Part shown: positions 12,433-26,307 of the stretch, piece after piece | How positions within the stretch are numbered: position 1 is the first letter of the stretch | How the letters are laid out: the number at the start of each line of letters is the position of its first letter | Assembly (NCBI GenBank): GCA_029339505.1 | Contig: JAQISU010000081.1 | Span: forward strand, 14,731,001-14,795,000 | Length of the DNA stretch: 64,000 bases | Source: Unio delphinus | Taxonomy: Eukaryota > Mollusca > Bivalvia > Unionida > Unionidae | Direction of reading: 5' to 3' | Position numbers and translations under genes: made by a program | Notes under the pieces: generated by a model | What the model saw: only the letters and a program-made list of their open reading frames with translations | Told to the model about the DNA's origin: nothing | Databases searched by the model: none

Positions 12433-15400
12433 TTATTGCTCTATTTGTCGGAGACCAAAAGAGCTTCTGCAATGATCTATTGTCTATCCATTAACACAAG
12501 TTTGTTATCACTATTCCTAAACTAATGGGTGGATTGGGTTTAAACTTTATGCGCACAGTCAACACAAGGATTAATTGATCTTAAATGAAAATGATTCCCC
12601 TATTACATGCAATATGGCCACCATGGCAGCCATCTTGAAAATTGTTTTTACTACTGCTCTTCAATGGATGTCATATCAACATGAGGTCTTCACTAAAAGA
12701 TTTGTTTTGATGTCTTATTTGCCCTTATTTAAAAAATCCTGATCTGACAGCCAATATTGCTACCATCTTGAAAATGTTATTGCTTCTAATACTATCAGAA
12801 GGTTATATCAAAATGAGGTTTTAACTAAAAGATTTCATATGATGTGTAATTGGTCATAAAGGTGAGTACTATGTGGATATTATGTACTTAAAGTGAAGTT
12901 GTTTGTATTTGCAACATGCAAAGTTGAGAAAATGTTGGCATAACTTTCTAGTGCTGTGATAGGGGCCCCAAGTGTCCGAGTGGTCTAAAGCGCTGTCCGT
13001 TACGGATCACTACCATCTCACCTCTGTCTGCGTGGGTTCGAGTCAAAGATTCGGCTAATGTAGTTTTGTGAGAAAGCTTGCCAGTAGCTTCTCGTGGGTC
13101 GGTGGTTCTTCATGTGGGGGGGGGGGACGGGTTCTTCCTCCACCAATAATACTGGCCGCCATGTATAGCCTATCATGTGCTAAAAAATGGTGTTAAACCC
13201 TACAACAACAACAAGTACTGTGGCTGAAAATTCTTTGGATATTGTACTTGTGAAAAGTGTACATGATCTAGGCACACAGCTAACCAAAATGACTGCTCCC
13301 ATATGCACCAAAAATAAGCCTGAAATAGTCTAAAGAAAAATATCATTAGTAGTTAATAAAAAAAATTTAAACAGATTTTGTCAGACTAGACAATTATACC
13401 AGCTTCTGAAAGTGCATTCTCAGCTCTTTTCTTTGACAATTTACTTTTGAAATCAAGGATGTAAAAATGATCTAGCAGAGCTTGCATTTTTTTGTATAGG
13501 TGCACATCTGAAGTAAGGCCAAACTGTATAACCCAAATCACACCAATCAATCATACACTAAAATAAAGGGAATTAAAAATTCTTTTAACAATACTGAAAA
13601 TATGACAGGTCTTTTTTAAATTGATATGGATCATCTGTGATGAAAACCTTGGAAATTCTTTTCTTTAGAAAGTCTAACCCTATGCAAAATAGAAAAGTGT
13701 AGACTACCACCAAATGAAAATGGTGCCAGTCTAACATCAAATATGGTTATCAAGATGGCCATCTTACAAATCGTGTTATGGCTACTACTTCTAATCAGTT
13801 GGCTGTAGCAATATGGAGTGTTCACTAAAAGGCTTCTTGTGATGTCTGTTTCATTCAAAATGAAAATGGTGCCTGCCAAACAAACCCTCTTTACACAAAG
13901 CTTTGACATTGATTCTTGTTATCAATGGATGTCTTGAAAAATAATCTTAACCCTGATTCTGCTGAATGATATTTTCAGCAAAGATGCTGCCAATAAGATC
14001 ACCAGCATGACTATAAAATCTTGTTATCACTAAATATCCTAAATGCATTGCCATAACTTGTACGGTTTTCACTGGAGCCCCAAGTGGCTGAATGGTCTAA
14101 AGCGCTGTCTATTACGGATCGCTGCCGTCTCACCTCTGTTTGCGTGGGTTCGAGTCTAAGATTCGGCTAATCTAGTTATGCGAGAAAGCTTGCCAGTAGC
14201 TTCTCATGGGTCGGTGGTTCTTTCCGGGGGTTTTACCGGGTTCTTCCTCCACCAATAATACTGGCCGCCATGTATAGCCTATCGTGTGCTGAAAAATGGC
14301 CTTAAAGCCTAAAAAAACAAACAAGCAAATAAGGTTTTCACCAAATAACATCGTGCAATATCTGGTTGGTATTAAATGAAAATGATTCCAGTCTGACTTC
14401 TTAGAATATCTAGTTGGTCTATTGTTGGTCTGACTTCTTAGAATATCTAGTTGGCCTGTTGTTGGTCTGACTTCTTAGAATATCTAGTTGGTCTGTTGTT
14501 GGTCTGACTTCTTAGAATATCTAGTTGGTCTGTTGTTGGTCTGACTTCATACTGGATCTTCTTGGTCCTGAATGGTGTCATCAAACCTGTAAGTCGATGC
14601 CATGGTGGTTATCTTGAAAATCTTTTCAAGGGATGGACACATGATTTTCACCAGAACATTTTTATTAATGTAGTGGTCCTAAATAAAAATAATTTTAATA
14701 TGACCTTTGTATCAAAATATTGATGATACAACTTTAAAAATGGCTGCCATAATGGTCTGCCTATAAATCTTGATATGGCTGCTTCTCCTGGCGTATGGTC
14801 ATATCAACATGGTGTTTTCCCATTGCATTATGTAGCTAGCTCCAATGAAAACGTGATTATCTGACCTTTAAAATGGCACCATGACAGTGGTCATCTGAAT
14901 AGTCTTGTTATCAGTACTGTTCTCGCATGAATGGACAAAACATTTCTTGTGATATTTAAGTGTTTCTAAATGATAGTGGTTTTTAATAAACTATTAATAT
15001 ATCCACACTTTTGTAAAGGATTTTTAAAAACAAGACCTAATTGATCTTGTGTTAAAGTCAAAAGTTACCGCTTATAATTTTGTGCTTAAATGAGCTCACT
15101 AACACAGACTTGTAAAAGTACAGGTAAATTTGAGCAGATCTTGACTCTTGATTTTTATCTGTACATAATAACACAAACAAGTATAAATGAATTTTTAGCT
15201 GTACTGTATTGTAAACATAACAACACAAACAAGTATAAATGAATTTTTAGCTCTACAGGTCATTTACCAGAAAAGTGGTTTGTTTCCTGAATACATCATC
15301 CGTTCATCATCTGCCGTCTGTCCATCTGTTACTACAAATTTATTATACTCTTAAAATATTGGGGAATTACCATGAAAATTACACACATTCATCCCATGGC

Positions 15401-18400
15401 CTTGTTGGTACTAAATGAAAATGGTGCTATGGGAAATCCAATATGGCCACTACAGCAGCCATATTGAAAATCTTGTTATTATTATTCCTCCTGAATTGAT
15501 GGTCATATCAGTATTTCATCAAGACATTTTTAATTTTTGGCTTGTCCTCAATGATGCTGGTCTGATTTCCATTACGTGTACCATAGCATCTAATTTTAAA
15601 ATCCTGTTGTTGCTGAAGAAAATCAATGATAGTCTCAACACTCGACTGTTAAATGGAAGATTGTTTGTTTGTTTGATTAGGATTTTTAACGTAGCTTTAA
15701 CAATTTTTCAGTTATATCGCTACGATGTCTGCAGTGAGGCAGTTTATAGTGATGTCTAGCACTGAGACATCATGCCGCAGACATGTAGCATGATGTCTCA
15801 CCCAGTCACATTATCCTGACACCAGGCCGACCAGTCCTAACACTAACCTCTTTATGCTGAGCGTCAAGCGAGGCAGCTGTTAGTACCATTTTTGTAAGTC
15901 TTTGGTATGACTCGGCCAGGGATCGAACCGACGACCTCCCACTTCCGGGGCGGACGCTCTAACCACTAGGCCACCGAAGCGGTTGTTAAATGGAAGAAAT
16001 TGCCTCATTTTAAAAAAAAAAATTGGAGTCAAGACTCTTGTTATCATTTAACCCAGTTTTTGAATGTATCTAAAAATACCTTGCATGATACCTAAAATAA
16101 CTTTGTTGTTTTCCCTAAAATTATTCCTAAAAGATTTAAGCAAACTTAATATGATTGTTATATGTTGGTATTATCTGAGATAAGTTCAGTGATCTTCTAT
16201 CCATGATATCAGGTTAAAGGTCAAAGGTGATAACAACAAGTTTTGTCATGCATTTATTGGTATCTTATGAATGTTGCATGAATTGAACTTTTATTGGATT
16301 CATGGAAGGTCTTTTTGACCAGTAGAGTGTCAGGCTCTTTAAGGAACACTCTTTACTATATGTAGTTTGCCCTGAATGGAAATGATGCCAATGTAACCTC
16401 CAGAATTTATACAAATCTGGTAGCAGCTATTTATCATAGCCATACTAACATTTATAGAAAAAAACGAACAACACTAATTTCTTGCAACTTGATACATAAT
16501 CTCCATGATGGCTACCTTGACAGTCTTCCCAAACATCTTTATATGACTGTTACTCAATGCGGATATCACTAAAACATAATTTAGGTGGGTAATGAAAATG
16601 TTGCTTGGAAATGATAATTTCTTCTTCTGAAGATTTTTTTATAACAACGATTTTAAAAACATTATACAAAGAAATCGTGTAAATATGCAGCACTTAAAGA
16701 GAAAACTGAGATCAAATAAATGAACTTGGATTCCAGGAAATTCTTTTTGGCTAGTAGAAGGTCAAACCCTTTGAGAGACTCTTGTTATGATTGTATGCTA
16801 GTAGTCCATATTCATTTTAAATGTTGTTTTAAATGACTGGTATGTAGGTGTGTATGTCTTTTTTTCTTGGAATTATTTCATTTACAGTCATACAACTCTT
16901 TATATGGAACATGTTGTGAAAGATAAAGCTTGAATCAAACCCCACGAAAGGATGTTGTTTTTGTCTCTCTGATGATACAAGTATTTAGATCTAAGCGCAG
17001 TTGCCCAGTGCTGAACAAAACCAAGAAAGCCTGTATTTCAGATGATAATAGCCATTATACCAAATTGTAGTTGCCCAGTGCTGAACTCAACTTGAGCATT
17101 TATTCCTGGTGATATAAACCTTTGTGCCAAATTGTAGTTGCCCAGTGCATCATAAAAGACAACTATTATTATGCCATATACAGACTCGTTTTAAAATAGA
17201 AATGGTGAAATTTCACTTTCAAGACAGCTTTAAATCCAAGTTTGATGGACTTTGTTTTTCATATGCATTGTGCAAATTGACAGTGACTGAATGTGCACAA
17301 ACATTCCTTGTATCAACTGTCTGTTTGAATTTCAATGTCACCCATACAGTATCATATTTATGTTACCAACAGATGGTGCAACTTCTATAAAAACTGTTTT
17401 TAATATAGTAAAATATATTGTTTAAATAGCTGTTCTGATTCTCATTACCAAGAATTTTTTTTGAAAATAAAAATGTCTTTTTTCGTATACAAAAAGGAAT
17501 AAATGTGATGAAAAACACAAGTTGAAGAATGCACAAGCTAAATTTGTACAATTTGCTGTTCTAAAATTTTTGTAAAACATTTTTAAAAAAATTAAATTGA
17601 TGTAATAATGCAGCTGGTAACTGCATTGACACAGATTGGAGCAAATAAATCGTGTATCAATGATTTTGCATCAAAAATATATAATACAAATATAATCAAT
17701 AGATTTTTTGGTAGGTACATAAATATTTCATGAATGAAGTTGAAACATTGATTTGTCAATATTGGTACAGGGAAAACATTTTGTATTATTTCAATGGCTT
17801 TACCACTTATCACAACACATTTTGTATTATTGCAATGGCTTTACCACTTATTACAATACATTGTATTGCAATGCTTGTACCACTTATTCCAACACATTTT
17901 GAATTATTGCAATGGCTTTACCACTTATTACAATACATTTTGTATTTTTGCAATGGCTTTACCACTGATTTCAAGATTTTTTATTATTGCAATGGCTTTA
18001 CCACTTATTACAATACATGTTATGATGTACATTTTGTATTGCTGCAGTGGCTGTACCACTTATTACAATACATTTTGTATTGCTGCAGTGGCTGTACCAC
18101 TCATTACAATACATTTTGTATTGTTGCAGTGGCTGTACCACTTATTACAATACATTTTGTATTGCTGCAGTGGCTGTACCACTTATTACAATACATTTTG
18201 TATTGCTGCAATGGCTGTACCACTTATTACAACACATTTTGTATTGCTGCAATGGCTGTACCACTTATTACAACACATTTTGTATTATTGCAATGGCTGT
18301 ATTACTACACATTTAGTATTATTGCAATGGCTGTACCACTTATTACAACAGATTTTGTATTGCTGCAATGGCTGTACTGCTTATTACAACACATTTTGTA

Positions 18401-20961
18401 TTATTGCAATGGCTGTACCACTTATTACAACACATTTTGTATTATTGCAATGGCTGTATTACAACACATTTTGTATTATTGCAATGGCTGTACCACTTAT
18501 TGCAATACATTTTGTATTGCTGCAGTGGCTGTACTGTTTATTACAACAAATTTTGTATTATTGCAATGGCTTTACCACTTGTTACTATAATACATTTTAT
18601 ATTATTGCAATGGCTGTACCACTTATTACAATACATTTATATTTATTTTACGATAAAATGTAAGGATATATAATATTTAAATTTACACTTCAGAGGTTTA
18701 GACAACATCTTGATTCCACTCAAAGATAGTAATATGCGACCGGTCATACCCTCAGTGAAAGGATCTCATATATTGGTAAGAAATTTTAACTGATTAAGAT
18801 TTATCATTTTAACATCAGTCTATTCAGAATAGGAAGGCAAGCATAACTTTAGATTTTATCAGCAGTTTATAGCTATTTTACCATGAAATGAGGAACAAAA
18901 TGATAATTCCATCTGTACTCTCATATAAGTAGATCCCCATCTGCCATAGCATAATGCACCTGCAGGTTAGGGTCTATGTTGTGAATACTTTTAATGATCT
19001 GCAGAGACTCTGATCTGCTGGTACATTATGTGATGGCAGATCTTTGTATGTGCAGTTTGCAGTTGGATTTGTCTTATAACCGAGTAAATATGGTATGATA
19101 ATAGTTTGAATGTGCATCAGTACAAGGAACTTGCATATTGTATGGTTAGAAAAATATGCAACCAATTTGGAAGACGAGATGCTGGCAGTAAATTAAGTCA
19201 ATCTCCAGATGTTAAGTGATACACTATTTTTAATGACATGCTTATTTACTTAAGTTTATGCTCAAATACTTTGCTAATAATACATATTAATGGTAATAAG
19301 ATATATTTTATTATTGATTTCAATGTTTGGATTTTATCAACAATAAGAGAGTTTTAGTAATTGCTGAGTCATCAGTATAAATTTCTAAATTATTCTATCA
19401 TTTGTTATAAGCCATACCTTGTATGTGAACATAATTTAGTTGTTTTTTTTGTTGGTTTTTTGGGGTGAAAATGTAATTGTCCACTTTGTTACAGTGTCAG
19501 TACTCATTAGAAGTTGAAGTCCATCTTTCAAATGGTGCCACTGTACCACTGACAGTACCTTTGCCAGCAGTTCTACCCTGTGAAAACCCTGAGGTAGGCC
19601 ATTTGACCAAAATATGGGTTGTGTTTTGTATGCATATATTCTCACTTTTTAAGTCTGGTTATCTGCAGACTACATAGACCCAGATTTGTCATTGCATACT
19701 GTGCCAGTAGATCTGTGTCTTTACAGTTTGTTAAGAATAATCAGTAGAACAAATAACAAAGACCCAGATTTGTCATTGCATACTGTGCCAGTAGATCTGT
19801 GTCTTTACAGTTTGTTAAGAATAATCAGTAGAACAAATAACAAAGACCCAGATCTGTCATTGCATACTGTGCCAGTAGATCTGTGTCTTTACAGTTTGCT
19901 AAGAATAATCAGTAGAACAAATAACAAAGACCCAGATCTGTCATTGCATGCTGTGCCAGTAGATCTGTGTCTTTACAGTTTGTTAAGAATAATCAGTAGA
20001 ACAAATAACAAAGACCCAGATCTGTCATTGCATACTGTGCCAGTAGATCTGTGTCTTTACAGTTTGTTAAGAATAATCAGTAGAACAAATAACAAAGACC
20101 CAGATTTGCCATTGCATAATGTGCCAGCAGACCGGGGTCTTTGCAGTTTGTTAAGATTTATCAGTAGCTGGTGAATAGGGGTCTTTCTTGTTTGTACTTG
20201 GACTTATAAGCGTGTATATACAATATTCCATGGCAGAGTTATGTTTGAATATACCGCTCTAGAGCAGAACATATGTTGTGTCATATCTATTTGTCTATCA
20301 GTCTCACCATTTTTGGTTTCCTCACAATAACGTTAGTTCTTTGCATCATGACCAAACTTTGTGGATGACTTGCACTATTTTTTTAAATAAAAAAAACATA
20401 GATCTGGGCAACTTAAGGTCAAGGTCACCATTACTCTAAATGGAAAAGTGGATGTGTCACATTAACTTACACATTTAATGAACATATGCAAGGCTGCATA
20501 TGTGAAGCTGAGATGCATAAGCTCCATTAGAAATTTTCTTTTGTTTGATACTAATAAAAGACTTGTTTGTTCCTTAGTTCTGTCAAGACTGGACTATTGT
20601 AATTGACTTATATTGGGTTCAAATAAGTATCACTACAGAAACTTTGAAAAGTTCAAAATGACTGCTCAGTTCATCCTTAGAGTATGAAGAACCCAGCTAT
20701 ATGGAATGAATTGCCCTTGAATCTTGACACATGGATACTGTCCTCATTCAAAAGTGCTAAAAAAAATCTAACGTATTGTGTCTACAAGAACAGGCGTACA
20801 AACATAATAATGCTTGCTTCTTTAATTATTGCAAGCTTCTTTTTGTTTTGTAATTTCATGGTGTTTGCTTTTGCAATCTTGTCAGTGTATATGTTTTTAT
20901 GTGTTATTTAATATTGTTAATCACTCACAGCTTTTAAATATTAGGTGCTTTACTAATTTCA

Positions 20962-21006
<45 letters not shown>

Positions 21007-24000
21007 ATACTGGCTGATGATAGCAATGTTGACAGTGATTTTGAAAATTGGAAGTATATCAGATTATTGGAGCAGGGAAAGTGTTACAGCAAATGCCAAT
21101 GAGTGATTTTGAACCAAGAAATAATGTACATGCTGGATAGACCAAAAAAACACATAGATGGCATGCCAGTCAACCCCTTTTCAGCTGTATTTTGACCTTG
21201 AATGTAATGCCACTTTTCATCTGTATTTTGACCTTGAATGTAATGCCAGTCAACCCCTTTTCACCTGTATTTTGACCTTGAATGTAATGCCAGTCAACCC
21301 CTTTTCACCTGTATTTTGACCTTGAATGTAATGCCAGTCAACCCCTTTTCACCTGTATTTTGACCTTGAATGTAGACACAGTAAATAGCAAGTGAATTTA
21401 AAATACAGGCAGTTTTAAAAGCAGAATGGAATTTTCATTTCTTTTCTCGAACAATTCAGCGCTGAGGGATTTTGTGCCATAAAAATCTTTAGCACTCTAA
21501 TGGTTAAAATAAATTGAACAAAAAAGATATCTTGAACATATAGGAATCTAAAAAATTTAAGAAGGATATTTTTTTTTATATCAAAATACTTCTTTCTGAA
21601 CATTCAAGCAGAAAATGGCACTGATGGACCAAATACATCATTACGGAACAGATAAATCTGGCATAGTAGACAGCAAGCACCAATTCAAGAAAGTGAGACT
21701 TTCGCAGAGCTCATGTTAATGAAAATTCTTCTTTTGAAACAGAGATATCCAAGAAACCATAGATATAAGATGTAGAAAATTGTACATCGCAACTGTCAAG
21801 AACAGTTTCCTAACTTGTTCAAGCTTGTTATGCATATAATCCTTCATACAGCAGACTATGAAAGGGGGTTTGCAGCTCAGAACAACATTCACACACATAG
21901 AATGAGCAGATAAATGTCAAAAGCATTCAACCAATTAATGTTGATACTGCTTGAAGAAATATATTTTGAGGACTTTGATTTCAGTAAAGCTCAAACAGAG
22001 GGGAGCAAGAAGAAAAAGAGAGACACACACACACATTAAACTATACTTCTTCTCTTGTCCCCCTCCTTTTTTAATATATATTGCCTCCTTTATTGATGAC
22101 AAATGGGGAGCTCTCTCCTTTATATAAAATCCTGGAAGAATCTCTGCAAGTATTTCTATTTCTTACTGAATTTTTTGTGCTGTGAATGTTCTTATTCAAA
22201 ATCAAAATGTCAGCAGGTATATTTTCGATGTTAAATAACCATATCTATACATACAGTAGCTCTGTCATGTGTGTTTTATTTTAAATTACTGCACATTGTT
22301 AAATTAATTTTCCCCCCAATTTTAATTGGATTGAAAGTGGTGTGAATTTTACATTTTTCTGTGCATTCTATACTTATACTCAAGCTATACTCCCAGTACT
22401 GGTGTCAGATGACAAGGCAGAGTTCCCAAGATCCTTGTTATTAATTTCAAATTCCGTCATTTTTCTGCTGTTTGTAAATGCATAGCACTTATATCCAGTT
22501 TTTAATCACTAGCACCACTTGTGTGAAAAAAATGAGACATTTTTTAATTTTTGTACACTTCATTTACTATCAAAGCCCAAAGTAATTTTACCCAATGATT
22601 ACTATACCATGTTGCCCACAGAAAATCAAGCATCTTGGTGAAATTGTAGTCTTACCTAATAATAAGGACACAGAGCACAAGCAAATAAAAAGATGGCTAC
22701 TTTTGTGCACCATTTATGATGCATTGCACATATTTACACGGGTCTTTATACATTTTACTGTGATAAACATGTACAGTAGCACAGCTTGGAGAAGCCACTG
22801 ATTGATGTGGTAATTAAATGACATGGTAATTAAGTGATTTATGTGGTAATTGTTTGGCTTGGTAATTAAGTGATTGATGTGATACTTAAATGACATGATA
22901 ATTAACACATTAACCCTTAAGCCAAACAGCTAGGCAGTTGCCGACAGCATACTTGCAGAGATCACTTAGAGCTGTGTTGGCCTTCCCAGTGCCTGTATCC
23001 CTGAGACTTGCTGAGAATACTTGGCTTGCAGATTTTTTTTCAGAGAGCTATGAGTAATAAATGTTATTTTTTTATATTTACGTTCGTTTAATTAAGCTAA
23101 AATTTGCCACAGCAGTTCTCAATAAAATTATGAACAAAAGTGGTATAAAAATTTCGAACTACATGCAGAAATAAAACTGACACATAACGATAAAATGATT
23201 TTTGTACCAATTTATTTCTCTTGCCATGAATAATCCATAAAAATCCATGATGAATTCACAGTGAATAAATAACACTATCAACACGTGAAATTCATTCCAT
23301 TTGATGTACATATTCCACTTGTCATCACTTTTGCAAACTAAACGATGTGTGAATACTTCTTCAGTCTGTCAAGTAAAAGTCTACTACCAGCGGCTGATTC
23401 TCATAATTTTCTTCATTTTCTAATCTAAATATTTCCACTAATTTAGCCGCTATCGAAGTCAAATTTTTTTCCACTTTCTACAGCAATGTACACTATCAAT
23501 ATAAGCTAACATTTTATTGGTTAAACTGCCTGCATAATTAGGAAATGGCTTTAAATCAACAAATGGTTTGCGCTGATTGAACTCGTTGCTCGGGATATAG
23601 GCACAGTAAAATACTGCCACTCAAACTCAGTGCTCTGGAGCTATGCAAACTCTGTCCCATTATCGAGGCAGCAGGGGTTAATGTGTTAAGTGATTGATGT
23701 GGTAATTAGGTAATGTAATTTAGTGACATGGTAATTAAGTTATTGATGTGGTAATTAAGTGATGTTGTAATCATATGACATAGTAATTAAGTGATTTATG
23801 TGGCAATTAAGTAACATGGTAATTGTGTGATGTATGTGGTAATTAAGTGACATGGTAATTAAGTGATTGAGGTGGTAATTAAGTGACATGGTAATTAAGT
23901 GATTGAGGTGGTAATTAAGTGACATGGTAATTAAGTGATTGATGTAGTTATTAGATGATGTAATAAAGTGACCTGGTAATTAAGTGATTGATGTGGTAAT

Positions 24001-26094
24001 TATGTGATGGATGTGGTAATTAAGTGACATGGTCATTAAGTGATCCATGCTTTGACTCATTCTTTTTTGACAGACAAAAGACCCAGAAGAATTGGGTATA
24101 ATTAGGAGATGTTCTATTTTCCATCATCTGTTAAAGAGTTGCATCCTTCTTTTGATGTATCTCAATGGACTTTTTGAATGGGTTAACAACCTGTTTACAA
24201 ATTAGAAATATACTGCACATATACTGAAATTTTAGCACAGTAAATCATAGTACATCTGTGTCATTTAATTTTCCCTAAACTTAATAAAAACTGTTTATCT
24301 GTGATTAAAATGTTCACAGATCAATTATTGGCTGAAAGTATAATGTCTTATTTTGGTCTTCGTTGTGACAAGCTTAGCATGATTAATCCCTTTGCCAAAA
24401 TTAATCCAGTACTCGTGCTGATGAATTTGTTTGTTATAGCATTGTTTCTTAACATCTCTTTACAGTGGCAGAAGTGGCAAGCTCCAGACTGGGTATCAGA
24501 AGCTGAAGTCACCAGTACAGAAGGACTTCTCAGTGTTCCAAGCAATGTACTTTGTAAGACTACAAGTTCTTTGATCTTAGTTTGGACTGATATCTAATTT
24601 GATTTTCCTATTTGTTTATGCCCCTGTCAAATCTGAAGTAAAATATATCAGTAGGAAAATATCTTTATAAAGGAGACGCGTCGTTAAAGTACACCGCAAT
24701 CATTGTATAATCATATCATGGAGAAGACTGTTGTCCCATGTGACCATGACTGCTATAAAGTAAACTCACAATTTGTGCAGATTCATTGTACCCAAGTCTG
24801 GCATTTACATGATTAAAATTAACACAAGAGCCGAAAAATAGACATCAAGATGTGTATCACACACACACATACACATACATATATCATACATATATTGGTT
24901 CCCACTTTGTACCTCATATTTTTTACAGTGTATTAAATACTGGGTGAAGGTTGTAAGAATGTCTTCCACTCACTACCCACACTGATGTTATTTAATGTTG
25001 AAAAATTAGATGAAACTGACTGGGTCACCTGGGCTACCAAAGTTAAAAACATTATTTCACTTCACTTTTGGGTATGTCTGTCAAAATTGAGAAAAACATC
25101 TTTTCTCACTATTGCAAAGAATTAAGGATTGACATTTCCAAACTAGCAAAGTGATATTAAAAATACACATCAATGTGTGTATTGCATGTATAAAACTGAA
25201 TTAGAACTGGAAAAACACCTTGCATATTTTCTTGGGAAGTTACTTGCTTTATTTATGTGCTCAGCACATATGTTGAAAATAGACAGGTAGGCATAGCAGG
25301 ATGGAGAGAAATAAATGATATTGTGAATTATGCTAGAAAAATAACGTTTTTTTGGTAGAAGATGAATTCCATTTTGTTTGTGTTTGTCCAGCTTATTACC
25401 ATTTAAGAAAGAAATACTTTAATGAAATGTTTATTTTCTCTCTGTAGAAAATTTTGTGTCTGTCACGAGTCATAACAATATATTAATTATAACAAATCTT
25501 CTTACTATATTAATTATAACAAATCTTCTTACTATATTAATTATAACAAATCTTCTTACTATATTAATTATAACAAATCTTCTTACTATATTAATTATAA
25601 CAAATCTTCTTACTATATTAATTATAACAAATCTTCTTACTATATTAATTATAACAAATCTTCTTACTATATTAATTATAACAAATCTTCTTACTATATT
25701 AATTATAACAAATCTTCTTACTATATTAATTATAACAAATCTTCTTACTATATTAATTATAACAAATCTTCTTACTATATTAATTATAACAAATCTTCTT
25801 ACTATATTAATTATAACAAATCTTCTTACTATATTAATTATAACAAATCTTCTTACTATATTAATTATAACAAATCTTCTTACTATATTAATTATAACAA
25901 ATCTTCTTACTATATTAGTTCAGTTCTTCATCTTAGACAATCATTTTTAACTTGACCAAATGGTGAATAATATACTTAGAGGTAGTAACATCTTTATAAT
26001 ATTATGTATCGATTATAGGACAACATGACATACATTATATATACTTGTATTTTGTAATATTGGCTGGTGGCTTAAATTACTGAATAAAATATCC

Positions 26095-26132
<38 letters not shown>

Positions 26133-26268
26133 GTTATTATTATTAATAATTTATTATTATTATTATTTTATTATTATTAATTTATTATTATTATTATTAT
26201 TAATATTATTATTTTATTATTATTAATTTATTATTATTATTATTATTTTATTATTGTTTTATTATTAA

Positions 26269-26307
<39 letters not shown>

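Larger units (their letters stand above)
12590..16600 (+). repeat. Degenerate ~133-bp tandem repeat field
   Basis: Units share aatgaaaatggtgcc, caatatggccaccatgg, gccatcttgaaaatcttgtt, tggtcatatcaacatgg and ttttcaccaaaagattt in this order. Spacing between successive ccatcttgaaaat words is about 130-135 bases where pairs can be measured (12631/12764, 14760/14892, 15459/15592). Divergence is high. A second field lies at 31320-32420 and traces near 61380-61560. SINEs are inserted in it. Confidence 0.75.

Noticed and set aside
17730..18673. Two overlapping + frames of 286 and 289 codons rich in Tyr, Leu and Cys
   Set aside because: Translation of the 41-bp satellite in two frames at once; no splice or start context.
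19686..20174. 162-codon + frame of 28-residue repeats as an exon
   Set aside because: The unit is the core of a dispersed non-coding repeat; kept only as a repeat and as a finding.
22595..22801. Possible exon after cccacag ([20 protein letters not shown])
   Set aside because: No usable donor in frame, and exons d and e already join at phase 0 without it.
25470..25917. CRISPR-like regularity of short repeats
   Set aside because: Repeats are contiguous with no unique spacers, and the genome is eukaryotic.
25456..25950. 164-codon + frame of ILIITNLLT repeats
   Set aside because: 27-bp tandem array; the open frame is a consequence of a stop-free unit whose length is a multiple of three.
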